Shown: in pieces, positions 54,524 through 63,278 of the stretch | Numbering within the stretch: position 1 is the stretch's first letter | Layout: every line of letters begins with the position of its first letter | Notes under the pieces: model-generated | Seen by the model: only the letters and a program-made list of their open reading frames with translations | Database searches by the model: none | Told to the model about the DNA's origin: nothing | Position numbers and translations under genes: made by a program | From: an uncultured Saprospiraceae bacterium | Lineage (GTDB): Bacteria > Bacteroidota > Bacteroidia > Chitinophagales > Saprospiraceae | Direction of reading: 5' to 3' | DNA: 64,000 nucleotides | NCBI GenBank assembly: GCA_937951685.1 | Contig: CALFBG010000021.1 | Location: 1-64,000 of the forward strand

Positions 54524-55843
54524 TTACTTCACGTACTTGGTGAAAGGAAGCGAGAAAGCTGCGTCCGCTTCGGGGATACTTTCATAGGATTTATTAGCGA
54601 GTAATTCGTTGTAGGTTTTATGCAATAAAATGCCTTTCCGTTCCCAAGTAAAATATTGTTCGTAATGCGCTCGCGCTTGTCGAGAGAAGCTCGCTTGATG
54701 CATTTGATTCGCAAAAATAAAGTTTAACTTTTGCGAAAACTGTTGCACACTTTTCGCAGGATTCGTGTACGGGATTTTCCAAGCACAAGTTTCGTCGATC
54801 ATTTCCCCGGGACCAATATTATCAAAACAAAGAACCGGTAACCCAAAAGATAAGGCTTCGGGCACGACCATTCCCGCACCTTCGTGCGAAGCGAAAAAGA
54901 ATAATGACGCCTGCTCGAAGTATTGATCCAAGGCAGCCCTTGGCATCCACGACTTAAAAATCACTGCTTCGGATACTTTTAGCTGCACGGCGAGCGCTTG
55001 AAGACGATCTTTCAGGGGACCTTTACCAATCAGGCACAACTGTAAACTTGCTTGATCGCCAAAGCTTTGTTCGTGGTAAAATTGGGCAAAAGATCGAATC
55101 ACGAGATCAAAGCCTTTGAGTGAGACAAACCTTCCGATAGATAAGATCATAAAATGCTTAGACTTTGTTTTCGGGGAAGGTCTTTTTTCTTTTCGATTGG
55201 CAACGGCAGGCAAGCGAATTTCTTTATCCGCTGCAAAGTTTAACACTTTTAGCACACTACTATTGATAGTGAGAATTTTATCCGCTCTCCACTTTGTCAA
55301 TTTCAGGAAAGGATCATATTTCCAAAACCAACGTTTTGCCAAACTTTTGAGTTGATCTAAGTAGTACGACTGATGACCACCAACGTCTACTACATACGCT
55401 TTCGGAATTTCAGGATGATGCCCAATCGGTCCCCAGACAAATGGTTTTCCAAAAACCCATAAAAAAGAGGGCATCCAATCGCTATGAAAATTAAGGTGGT
55501 GTGCGATTTCAAATTTAAACTGCTTGCGCCAAATGAAAAATACGACGCCAATTTGCCAGAGGTAAAAATATAAAAGTGCTCCTCTTTCACCTTTCTTCCA
55601 CCAACGCATCCAGTAGGGTAAATCGAAATAAGCGAAATTGAGATTCCCTGGAGTGTCCAAGCCTTGAGCTGCTAAATATTGTTCGATGGCGGCTTGATTA
55701 TTTTCACGTGTAATCGCCAATACTTTTTGATGTTTGGCTATTTCAAAAATGATATTCCACCCCGTTCCATCTTCTGAACCTTTGAACGGATTAACAGCGT
55801 AAGCCGTGAGTAACACTTTGCTTGCTTTTACTTTCATATGCAA
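54524..55843 (-). CDS. GT4-family glycosyltransferase
   Basis: A 439-residue GT-B enzyme. Seen: KVLLTAYAVNPFKGSEDGTGWNI at the start (typical of Bacteroidota capsule/EPS glycosyltransferases), then ILSIGRFVSLKGFDLVIRSF at about 232-251. The motif SHEGAGMVVPEALSFGLPVLCF (about 322-343) provides the diphosphate/nucleotide site. A cytoplasmic, membrane-associated position is expected. Its start overlaps the acyltransferase gene end by 10 bases, which indicates translational coupling. Confidence 0.88.
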   Translation of the reverse strand: MHMKVKASKVLLTAYAVNPFKGSEDGTGWNIIFEIAKHQKVLAITRENNQAAIEQYLAAQGLDTPGNLNFAYFDLPYWMRWWKKGERGALLYFYLWQIGVVFFIWRKQFKFEIAHHLNFHSDWMPSFLWVFGKPFVWGPIGHHPEIPKAYVVDVGGHQSYYLDQLKSLAKRWFWKYDPFLKLTKWRADKILTINSSVLKVLNFAADKEIRLPAVANRKEKRPSPKTKSKHFMILSIGRFVSLKGFDLVIRSFAQFYHEQSFGDQASLQLCLIGKGPLKDRLQALAVQLKVSEAVIFKSWMPRAALDQYFEQASLFFFASHEGAGMVVPEALSFGLPVLCFDNIGPGEMIDETCAWKIPYTNPAKSVQQFSQKLNFIFANQMHQASFSRQARAHYEQYFTWERKGILLHKTYNELLANKSYESIPEADAAFSLPFTKYVK

Positions 55844-56565
55844 TCAGCAGTTTGGTGAACGTAACGATGCTTTGGGTTTTTATTTTTTATTATCCGTGCG
55901 GGAACGCCACCAACGACCATGTTTTCCGGTACATTTTTGGTTACTACTGCGCCCGCAGCAATAACACAATTCGCACCAATCGTTACCCCATCCAAGATGG
56001 TAACTTTTGCACCGATCCAACAATTTTCTCCAATTTTAATTCCTTTGCGGCTAACGCCTTGCAATCTGATTAATCCATGACCAGAGTGATAATGATGATT
56101 TTCTGGATGGCAACTAAAGTATTGTCCAATGATGCAATCTGCTCCAATTTCTAAGCCACCGCCGCCACCGAGATAGGCAAATTCGCCAATCCCAACATTA
56201 TCTCCGATCCGAATAAATTCGCCTATATTATTATAAGAAGTGGAGGCAATGATTCTACTGAATGCACCAATGCTGACGCGATTACCGAAGACTACGGGAA
56301 ATTTGCTTAAACCGCTAACCTCAACCGAAGTCCCAAGTTGCACCCAACGCCCAAATTGGATATTGGCTAGGTTAAAAAAACGAACATTTTTAGCTAAGTA
56401 CAAGTGCTGAGGCATTCTGAATGCGTATAATAAACGCAAGCCACGGAAACGTTGCACTAACTTCGTGCACACCAATTCGATCATTAACTTGGTAGAAACT
56501 GCTGCGTCTAATTCAAAATCGGGGTTTTTCTTTCGAACTATTTTTAGGAATATTGCTCTTAACAT
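55834..56565 (-). CDS. Hexapeptide-repeat acyltransferase (WcaF/NodL-like)
   Basis: A 243-residue left-handed beta-helix acyltransferase, probably adding acetyl or another acyl group to the polysaccharide. Seen: hexapeptide repeats from about 85 to 220 (for example VSIGAFSRIIA, IRIGDNVGIGEF, LEIGADCIIGQYF, IKIGENCWIGAKVTILDGVTIGANC) and the catalytic His stretch HPENHHYHSGH at about 155. The close is VPENMVVGGVPARII. The last ~15 residues extend past the helix. It lies between GT4 and NTase-kinase genes, 3 bases from the latter. Confidence 0.9.
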   Translation of the reverse strand: MLRAIFLKIVRKKNPDFELDAAVSTKLMIELVCTKLVQRFRGLRLLYAFRMPQHLYLAKNVRFFNLANIQFGRWVQLGTSVEVSGLSKFPVVFGNRVSIGAFSRIIASTSYNNIGEFIRIGDNVGIGEFAYLGGGGGLEIGADCIIGQYFSCHPENHHYHSGHGLIRLQGVSRKGIKIGENCWIGAKVTILDGVTIGANCVIAAGAVVTKNVPENMVVGGVPARIIKNKNPKHRYVHQTADCI

Positions 56566-56568
56566 AAA

Positions 56569-57867
56569 CTAAATCAATTTAGCAATTTGGTGGGTAATCT
56601 GTTGCATCGTATCTGCTTGCACGATATTCTTTACCGCAATATATTTTTGTGGGTAATCTTCGGAAAATTCTTTGAATAAAGCTTGGTAGTTTTGGGTAAG
56701 GGTTTCTACTGCTTCTTCCGTCAACTCTTGTTTGCGACTTAAAATAATATCCGTCGGTGCATAGAGGAAAAAATTTAATACTGGCTTTTGTACAAAACGA
56801 TATAAAGACTTTGGTAAAACCGTATCCATCGTAAGATTGGTCCGTTTGGGATCAACGATGAAATCAAAATAATACCGATCGTACAAAACGATGTAATTAA
56901 AAAGTTGATATCTAAAAAAGACATAACTCCGACCGATCAAATAATCAAAATAGTAATAGCTAAATCGTAATAAAGATTTAAACTTGCTGGTATTATTTCC
57001 TTGTCGGGGCAATCGTGCGGCACTGCGCTTTTCAGCAGCGGCTTTACCGTGAACAAAACTACTCAAGATCGGTAAAAGGGAAGGGCGATGTCGTAAGACA
57101 ACCGTTTTTCTTCTGAACTTCTTAGACAATAAGCGGCGGGTGGCTGCTAGGATCGTGCTTTTTCCGGCACCATCAACTCCCGTAAAGGAGATTAGAAAAC
57201 CACGCCGCCACTTAATCGTCTTCAAAACGTCTGAGACGTATTTAATTGTGTTGATTTGTTTGTCTGCCCATTTGTTTTCTGGCAAGGTGTTTAAGTACTT
57301 TACCAAATGCATTCTTAGAGCAGCATTGAATGCGGAGAATTCGCGTAGTGTAAAAATTGAGTAATTGTATTTTTCTTGAAACCGTTTTAGCAGTCGTTGT
57401 AGCTTTTCGGGTGCAAAGCTTTCAAAATAAGTTAGATATTTTGCTGGGAGTCCCGCAAAATTAAGTTGATGAAATAAAACCAAATGTTCTAAAAGACAAA
57501 AATCAGAATAAGTGGTAACGCTACCGATTTGCCGTTGCTCGGCTTGTAAATATTCGTTAGTCAGGTAAATTAGATTTTTGCGAACCAGATGATATAAGCA
57601 ATCAATTTGTAAAAATCCACCATCCGAAAAATGGATAAAAAACTGCACCATGGAATGTTGTCGATGCATATTCCAATGATTGACACTCGCCGCTTGGGTC
57701 ACAAAATCTTGAATTAATGCCAAGTTTCGATGAGGCAATAAGATATCTAAATCAGAAGTGTCTGCTATTTCAGAAAGCGACTTTTCGGTATACTTGAGCA
57801 ATACGTAAGTACTTCCCGTAAGTTGAGCAAAAAGTCTTTCAATAAATTGATTTCTTTGATTTGTCAT
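56569..57867 (-). CDS. Nucleotidyltransferase-like and thymidylate-kinase-like fusion protein
   Basis: A 432-residue two-domain protein of the polysaccharide locus. N-terminal domain (about 1-215): a minimal nucleotidyltransferase-like pattern with SDLDILLP (Asp39, Asp41) and a third acidic residue in LQIDC (Asp89). C-terminal domain (about 222-432): a P-loop kinase of thymidylate-kinase type with FTGVDGAGKST (P-loop 230-238), LYDRYYFDFIVDP (the DR motif, about 328) and a LID-like region with RKQELTEE. True thymidylate kinase is unlikely because of the fusion and the context. Phosphorylation of a sugar or lipid intermediate is inferred. I know of no experimental function for this arrangement. 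Confidence 0.8.
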   Translation of the reverse strand: MTNQRNQFIERLFAQLTGSTYVLLKYTEKSLSEIADTSDLDILLPHRNLALIQDFVTQAASVNHWNMHRQHSMVQFFIHFSDGGFLQIDCLYHLVRKNLIYLTNEYLQAEQRQIGSVTTYSDFCLLEHLVLFHQLNFAGLPAKYLTYFESFAPEKLQRLLKRFQEKYNYSIFTLREFSAFNAALRMHLVKYLNTLPENKWADKQINTIKYVSDVLKTIKWRRGFLISFTGVDGAGKSTILAATRRLLSKKFRRKTVVLRHRPSLLPILSSFVHGKAAAEKRSAARLPRQGNNTSKFKSLLRFSYYYFDYLIGRSYVFFRYQLFNYIVLYDRYYFDFIVDPKRTNLTMDTVLPKSLYRFVQKPVLNFFLYAPTDIILSRKQELTEEAVETLTQNYQALFKEFSEDYPQKYIAVKNIVQADTMQQITHQIAKLI

Positions 57868-58020
57868 AAGTCAAATTCCTCTAGCTTAAAATTGAAGTTG
57901 CTTAGCAAGTTCTCCATAAAAGAGTTACCAAGTTTATACCGAAGTATATTTAAAATTCAAAATGCTATTTCTCAATATTTTATGCATAATCATCTATCAT
58001 CTATGTTCTCATATTGAGAA

Positions 58021-59490
58021 TCAACTATCATTTCCGGAAGTTTCGACCGTCATTATTGACTCGCAATCTTCCTGTTTGCTTAGCTTTGATACCACTCGTG
58101 ACGGAGCAGCAATATGTTCTAAGGCTTGCGTCCAATGTTCGAGTAACCAATGTACTTGTAAATGCAAGCGAGCTTGCACAAGGTATTTTGGCAAATAATA
58201 ACTGACAATAAAAACTAGATATAAAGCATAATTCAATCTCCAATTAACCCGATAAGTATTTTGAATATCTTTTAAAATGTCGTCTTCCATGACGAGCTCA
58301 ATTTCTGCTTCGATGGCGGCTTGCGTTTTTCTTTCAATTAAAATTCCTTTTTGAAAAATATAATGAAAAACATCAAAATACAATGGCATTTCCAGCTTGC
58401 TCATTTCCCAATCGTAGACCAATAGTTTTTCGGCGCTTTGGTACATATTCCAAGGTGTAAAATCGCCGTGCGCCATACCAACGCTAAGTTGTTCCGCAGG
58501 GTCAAGAGACTGGAGTTGGCGGTGACATAATCGGGTAAGGTACCGGAATTGCTGAGGAGGAAGACCATTGTCTATTTTTTCAATCGTTCGTAAAGCATCC
58601 ATCCCAGATTCAATTTCCTGCCAGTATGCTAAATCCTTGAGTGTGCTTTTTTTTGCAGTACGGCGATACAATTCTACTAAGGCTTTACTATGCGTATTGG
58701 TCCAAGCTAATTGATGGCGCGCGCCCTGCATTTTGACATTACTGACGAGTAGTGCATCCGCAATTTTCTTACTGCTAGGCACTTGCATCGTTTGAAGTGA
58801 TAAGTGTGTTAAGAATGCCAACTGTTGTGCTTCGTTCTGCGTCAAGGTACGAGCAGCTTTCGTGGTTGGTATTTTTAAAAAGTGGGTGCAGTTTTGTTTT
58901 TGGTGCAAAGCAATAATTATTTTTCGATTCTCCCCTACTGTTCCGGTAAAAATAGCATAATCGTCAAATGCTAATTCCGTTTGCCAATTTTTTTTATCCG
59001 TTTCTTCCCTTTCCCAAATTGAAAAACTTCCAGCGCTTAGCAGACTCAAGCAGCGAAATCGACTTAGCATTTGAGCTAATTGTTTAAAACAGTATGCTTT
59101 AATTCCCGTGCTATTATATAAGGATAAAAAACCAGCAATGGTCGTTTGACTTGGAAAAATCCATCGCATACTCGCATCGGGATTATTGATATAATGGTGA
59201 AGTCTAGCCTGAGGAAAAGCTTGTCCCGAAAAATCAATGATTCCTCCTAGATATTTAGAAAACTCCGTTGGTAATAAAAGCTCTCCCGATAAATTTACGA
59301 GAAAAAAGTCTATCGAAATCTGATCACAGCATTTGTGCAAAGCTTTCTTTGATCGATAAACAATACTTTCAAGCGCTAAGTTATCTTTTTGTAAAAAACC
59401 TTCCGGATCAAAAACCAGCAAAGCATTTTTTGTATTAAAAAAGATAGTACTAATAATCGTTAGATCCGACTGCAAAAGTTGAGTTTTCAT
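58021..59490 (-). CDS. APH/choline-kinase-like phosphotransferase with N-terminal extension
   Basis: A 489-residue protein. The C-terminal part (about 175-480) has the protein-kinase-like APH fold: ATP-lysine in FLKIP (Lys206) paired with Glu220, the catalytic loop HGDFTPWN (341-348) and the metal Asp360 in VYDWE. The first ~170 residues are unlike known APH enzymes and contain a conserved-looking SMRWIFPS block (about 107-114). There is no signal peptide, so it is cytoplasmic. Phosphorylation of a sugar, lipid carrier or ethanolamine/choline-like group on the polysaccharide is inferred. The downstream NTase-kinase gene starts 153 bases beyond its stop, the largest gap in the operon, so a separate promoter there is possible. 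Confidence 0.8.
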   Translation of the reverse strand: MKTQLLQSDLTIISTIFFNTKNALLVFDPEGFLQKDNLALESIVYRSKKALHKCCDQISIDFFLVNLSGELLLPTEFSKYLGGIIDFSGQAFPQARLHHYINNPDASMRWIFPSQTTIAGFLSLYNSTGIKAYCFKQLAQMLSRFRCLSLLSAGSFSIWEREETDKKNWQTELAFDDYAIFTGTVGENRKIIIALHQKQNCTHFLKIPTTKAARTLTQNEAQQLAFLTHLSLQTMQVPSSKKIADALLVSNVKMQGARHQLAWTNTHSKALVELYRRTAKKSTLKDLAYWQEIESGMDALRTIEKIDNGLPPQQFRYLTRLCHRQLQSLDPAEQLSVGMAHGDFTPWNMYQSAEKLLVYDWEMSKLEMPLYFDVFHYIFQKGILIERKTQAAIEAEIELVMEDDILKDIQNTYRVNWRLNYALYLVFIVSYYLPKYLVQARLHLQVHWLLEHWTQALEHIAAPSRVVSKLSKQEDCESIMTVETSGNDS

Positions 59491-59496
59491 TTTTTT

Positions 59497-60789
59497 TTAT
59501 TTTGGGAGCGGAAAATTTTGTGGTTTAAGTTCAGCACTTTGAAACTGTAATGGATAAGCTTTAGCAGGAAGCTCTGATTTTCCAATGATAAACATCAGCA
59601 CTACTAAATGGTAGAAATAAATGCCATAGTTGGCTTCGCCAAAAATGCCAAACTCGGTAGTAGAATTAATTAGAAGTGGAATCAACATCGCGATGGCCGT
59701 TAAGCGGAATTGAGTACTTTTCGTTTTACCAATCGCATAAAAAGTCAAGACCATTTGGACAATACAAATAAAAGCACCCACGAGTCCTAAGTTGATTAGT
59801 ACCTGCACAAAGGTATTGTGCGTCATCGACGCAGCGTAAGCATGAATACTATCAAATTTATTGGTAAACGGAGAAACGCTAATACTCATAAATCCGTAAC
59901 CTAAAATCGGTTGATCTGGAAATCCATACGTAATTAAATCCGACCAAAATGGTAGTCGCCCCGTCATACTCATCACTTCGCCAACATCGCCATCTTTGAT
60001 GATAATCGTTTTGACCAAAATGGGCAAGACAAGCGCTCCTCCACCAAAAGTCGCTAACTTCAACCAAGCACTTTTAGATAACATGATGAACAATAGACTC
60101 ACCAACATAAAAGCGCCCAAGGAAGAACGCGACTGCGTCAAAAGAAGAATCACCACACTAATTACCAAATAAAGTATATTCCAAAACATTCGATTATCTT
60201 CTCGCAATCCAACGTAACACATCGCCGCACCAATTACGGCCAACATCCCTAATTCGTTTGGGTTCATAATATATCCTCCCAACCGCGAAACTGCACCACC
60301 ATGTGTATCTCTAAAAAAAGTATCTGGATCAAGATATAAGCCTAGCAAAAAACCAAGACCAATGATTGCTACGCTCGTGCCTAGAATACGATGAAAGCTC
60401 GCCTTTCCTTGGGTTAAGAAATAGCCAAGGACGAGTAGATGATAAAATAAAACTGCGAAGCAAATACTTTCAAATAACATCAATAATTGCAAAACGGTAA
60501 AGCCTACATCGGAGGACCACCAAATGGAAGCTACGCCCAAAAGTGCGTACGATAGATAAAACAATCCACTTAGTTGATTCTCATACCGAAAAACAAATTC
60601 TTTAACTGTATTTTTTAAATAAAACAAAAGCACTAGGCACATTCCCGTTAATAAAAATCGCATACCTACTTTTAGGACTCTCGTTAATCCTACCGAACTT
60701 GGAAAAATGGTAAAGTAACTATTGATGCGCATCAACATAAAAAGTGTCAATACATAAAAAAGCCAGCGATAAGTTTTTTGAATTTCCAT
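59497..60789 (-). CDS. O-antigen polymerase/ligase family membrane protein (Wzy-like)
   Basis: A 430-residue inner-membrane protein with about 11 hydrophobic segments and the large periplasmic loop typical of the O-antigen ligase family (about 270-330). It includes the family's pattern GRLPFWSDLITYGF...ILGYGFMS and the HNTFVQVLINLGLVG block with its conserved His (about 323). These proteins polymerise repeat units (Wzy) or ligate the polymer to lipid A-core (WaaL). As part of an EPS locus with a Wzx and a BY-kinase, a Wzy role is more likely. It starts 6 bases after the preceding glycosyltransferase gene. Confidence 0.87.
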   Translation of the reverse strand: MEIQKTYRWLFYVLTLFMLMRINSYFTIFPSSVGLTRVLKVGMRFLLTGMCLVLLFYLKNTVKEFVFRYENQLSGLFYLSYALLGVASIWWSSDVGFTVLQLLMLFESICFAVLFYHLLVLGYFLTQGKASFHRILGTSVAIIGLGFLLGLYLDPDTFFRDTHGGAVSRLGGYIMNPNELGMLAVIGAAMCYVGLREDNRMFWNILYLVISVVILLLTQSRSSLGAFMLVSLLFIMLSKSAWLKLATFGGGALVLPILVKTIIIKDGDVGEVMSMTGRLPFWSDLITYGFPDQPILGYGFMSISVSPFTNKFDSIHAYAASMTHNTFVQVLINLGLVGAFICIVQMVLTFYAIGKTKSTQFRLTAIAMLIPLLINSTTEFGIFGEANYGIYFYHLVVLMFIIGKSELPAKAYPLQFQSAELKPQNFPLPK

Positions 60790-60795
60790 CTTAGC

Positions 60796-61932
60796 TTACT
60801 TTGGTTGTTGCACATAAGTTTTCACTAAACGCTCTGCGATGGTATGCCAATCAAATTCAGCAACGACCATTCTACGACCTTGCTTTCCCATTATGGATAA
60901 AGTATTGCTGTAGAAATGTTTCGCCATTACTTGCATGGATTGAGCGATTTCGCTCGGTGTATTTTCATTAAGCGTATAGCCGGAGCGATATTGATCTACA
61001 AAACTATTGATATTTGTTGCGTCGCTGGTAATCGTTGGTTTCTCCATCGCCGCTGCTTCTAAAACTGCCGTTGGAAATCCTTCCATTCGAGAAGTGTGTA
61101 AAAAAATGTCCATCCGCGCCAATAAATCAAATTTTTCTTTGCCAAATTTCTTACCGTGAAAAGTTACCGCATCGGTGAGTTCTAGTTCCACACAAAGGTG
61201 TTCTAACTGAGCTCTATCCGCACCATCCCCAATAAACTCTAGTTGTCCTTTACCACCTTGCAAACGGTAAGCATAAAAACCTCTTAGCATCAAATCTAAA
61301 CCTTTGTGAAAACTGGCTAAGCGACCACAAAATCCGAAAATCGGTTTTCTTGGCGTATCCCTTAATATGGGTACCCTTTGGCTTGGAATATCACTCAAGT
61401 CTTGCCCATTCGGAATCAGGCATTTATTGGCAGATGCGGTCAATTCATCGAGGTAATCAAATTCATTAATCCCCAGTAGTTGCACCCATTTAGCATCTCG
61501 AATCAGCTTGGATTCGAAGCAAGAAAAATAAAACTTTTTGACCCAAGCATTTTTTGTCATGGCCATCTCAGTGAGGGAACCATGTGGCGTGTAAACGTAA
61601 GGGATTTGCAAGCGCTTTAAATGCCGAGAGATCAGGTAAAACTCTGGAATAAAAGCGCCGTGTAAATGTACAATACTCTCCTTGGGGAGTTCTTGCAGCG
61701 CCCTTACCAAATCAGCATCAAGCTTTAGCTTATTCTTATGCTGTTGAAATAATTTAGTTTTAAAATCTCTGGGTGGATAGTTGTGAAGTAAGGTATTTGC
61801 AATTCCCCAGAGACAAACATCGTATGCTAGGCTGAGCTGCTTGGAGACCAATTGGTAAGCAACCTTATTGACGCCATTCATCCGTTCAGGATTAGCTTTA
61901 CCTAAGACTAGGTGAATAATTTTTAATTTCAT
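60796..61932 (-). CDS. GT4-family glycosyltransferase
   Basis: A 378-residue GT-B enzyme. Seen: IIHLVLGKANPERMNGVNKV at the start, the acceptor-side YTPHGSL (about 113-119), IFGFCGRLASFHKGLDLML at about 197-215, and the nucleotide-sugar site MDIFLHTSRMEGFPTAVLEAAAMEKPTI (about 277-304). Probably one of at least three glycosyltransferases building the repeat unit. It is 6 bases upstream of the polymerase gene and 71 bases after the flippase gene. Confidence 0.9.
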   Translation of the reverse strand: MKLKIIHLVLGKANPERMNGVNKVAYQLVSKQLSLAYDVCLWGIANTLLHNYPPRDFKTKLFQQHKNKLKLDADLVRALQELPKESIVHLHGAFIPEFYLISRHLKRLQIPYVYTPHGSLTEMAMTKNAWVKKFYFSCFESKLIRDAKWVQLLGINEFDYLDELTASANKCLIPNGQDLSDIPSQRVPILRDTPRKPIFGFCGRLASFHKGLDLMLRGFYAYRLQGGKGQLEFIGDGADRAQLEHLCVELELTDAVTFHGKKFGKEKFDLLARMDIFLHTSRMEGFPTAVLEAAAMEKPTITSDATNINSFVDQYRSGYTLNENTPSEIAQSMQVMAKHFYSNTLSIMGKQGRRMVVAEFDWHTIAERLVKTYVQQPK

Positions 61933-62003
61933 AAAGCATTTATTTTGAGCAATCGTTCATCAATAATCGTGATCGTAATCCGTTCGTGCTTATGTTAAAG
62001 TAA

Positions 62004-63278
62004 TTAACTCGAAACCCCTATAATTCGATTAGAAACCTTAGGACTAAGGTAAAAATAGTAGGTCATCAAGCTGATCAATTGAGTCGCAATTAATCCTAGT
62101 AGTAAGCCATGCATACCATAGTACGTTACGAAGCCTTTTGCCGTAATCAAACTAAAAATTGCACTGAGTACGTAAGCCACAAAAATAGGCGCAGTTTGCT
62201 CAATCGTTCGCATAAAAAACCGAAAGGGATGTCCTAAGAAAACCAAAAAATATAAGCCCACGTAAGCAGCAACGATATAAGCGTGTTCAACTGCCGTGGG
62301 ACCGTAAATAAGTTGTAAAATTTCGGGAGCAAAATAAGCGATTAAAAAAAGTAAGCAAGCGAAACCTGCACCCAAGTGGTAGGTCATTTTTCGGAGATAT
62401 AAAGTTAAAGCATTTTCACCCGCTAAGTGGTATTGCTTGGCTGCTTCAATGGGGATTAAGTTCTCCATCGTTAAAAACAAAATATGGCATAAGCCCATTA
62501 CGTTTTGTACCAGACGGATTGCTCCCACGGACTTGGTCCCTAAAATACTTGCGCCAACAATGATAAAATAGTTTCCCGATAGCCACTGCAACACCGAAGT
62601 GCCAAGCAACCACTTAGAGAAGTGAAAATGTCTAACGAATATATTTAGTAATGCGGTGCGATTTACGCCTTGCCAAGAGATGCCGAACGCACCGACAATT
62701 ACGCTAATTAAATTTACCCCAACGAGTACAGCTAAAACCGATACAAGTTGTAAATTTCCAAAATAATATAAGGCAATAATTCCTAAAATTTGCCCACCAT
62801 AAAAAATACCATCTAAACAAAAAACGCGCAAAAATTGCTGTTTCACTAAACTTGTCTTACGGTAAAAATCATGCTGTAATTGGCAAAAAGCTAGTGCACT
62901 CGTCAAAGGAATTAAAGGCCAAATTGCCGCATCGAAAAACCAATGTGCCATTCCATACAACAAGGCACCCAAAAGCAAAAAAACGATGCTCGTAAGGCAT
63001 TGCACGAGATGTAAATTTACGAGGTACGACGCAACTTGATTCTTTTCCATTTTGGGTGCAATAGATAATAATGGTTTGGTGACCCAAGCTTGGTTAATTC
63101 CCAAGGCAAATAGAACTCCCATCCACAATAACGCAAAGACACCGTAATCCGATAAGCCCATCCAACGAACCAGTAAAATACCGAGTAAAAAATTACTTGC
63201 ACTTACCATTACTTGGTCGCCGAGTACGATTGCTTTCTTAGCGATGGCATGTTGAAGAAAAGTACTTACTGATTTCAT
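62004..63278 (-). CDS. Polysaccharide flippase (Wzx/MATE-like family)
   Basis: A 424-residue inner-membrane protein with about 12-14 hydrophobic segments spread over the full length. The opening FLQHAIAKKAIVLGDQVMVSASNFLLGILLVRW is typical of polysaccharide exporters of the Wzx/MOP superfamily. It should move lipid-linked repeat units to the periplasmic side. Its start codon overlaps the stop of the BY-kinase gene by 4 bases, so the two are co-translated. Confidence 0.88.
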   Translation of the reverse strand: MKSVSTFLQHAIAKKAIVLGDQVMVSASNFLLGILLVRWMGLSDYGVFALLWMGVLFALGINQAWVTKPLLSIAPKMEKNQVASYLVNLHLVQCLTSIVFLLLGALLYGMAHWFFDAAIWPLIPLTSALAFCQLQHDFYRKTSLVKQQFLRVFCLDGIFYGGQILGIIALYYFGNLQLVSVLAVLVGVNLISVIVGAFGISWQGVNRTALLNIFVRHFHFSKWLLGTSVLQWLSGNYFIIVGASILGTKSVGAIRLVQNVMGLCHILFLTMENLIPIEAAKQYHLAGENALTLYLRKMTYHLGAGFACLLFLIAYFAPEILQLIYGPTAVEHAYIVAAYVGLYFLVFLGHPFRFFMRTIEQTAPIFVAYVLSAIFSLITAKGFVTYYGMHGLLLGLIATQLISLMTYYFYLSPKVSNRIIGVSS

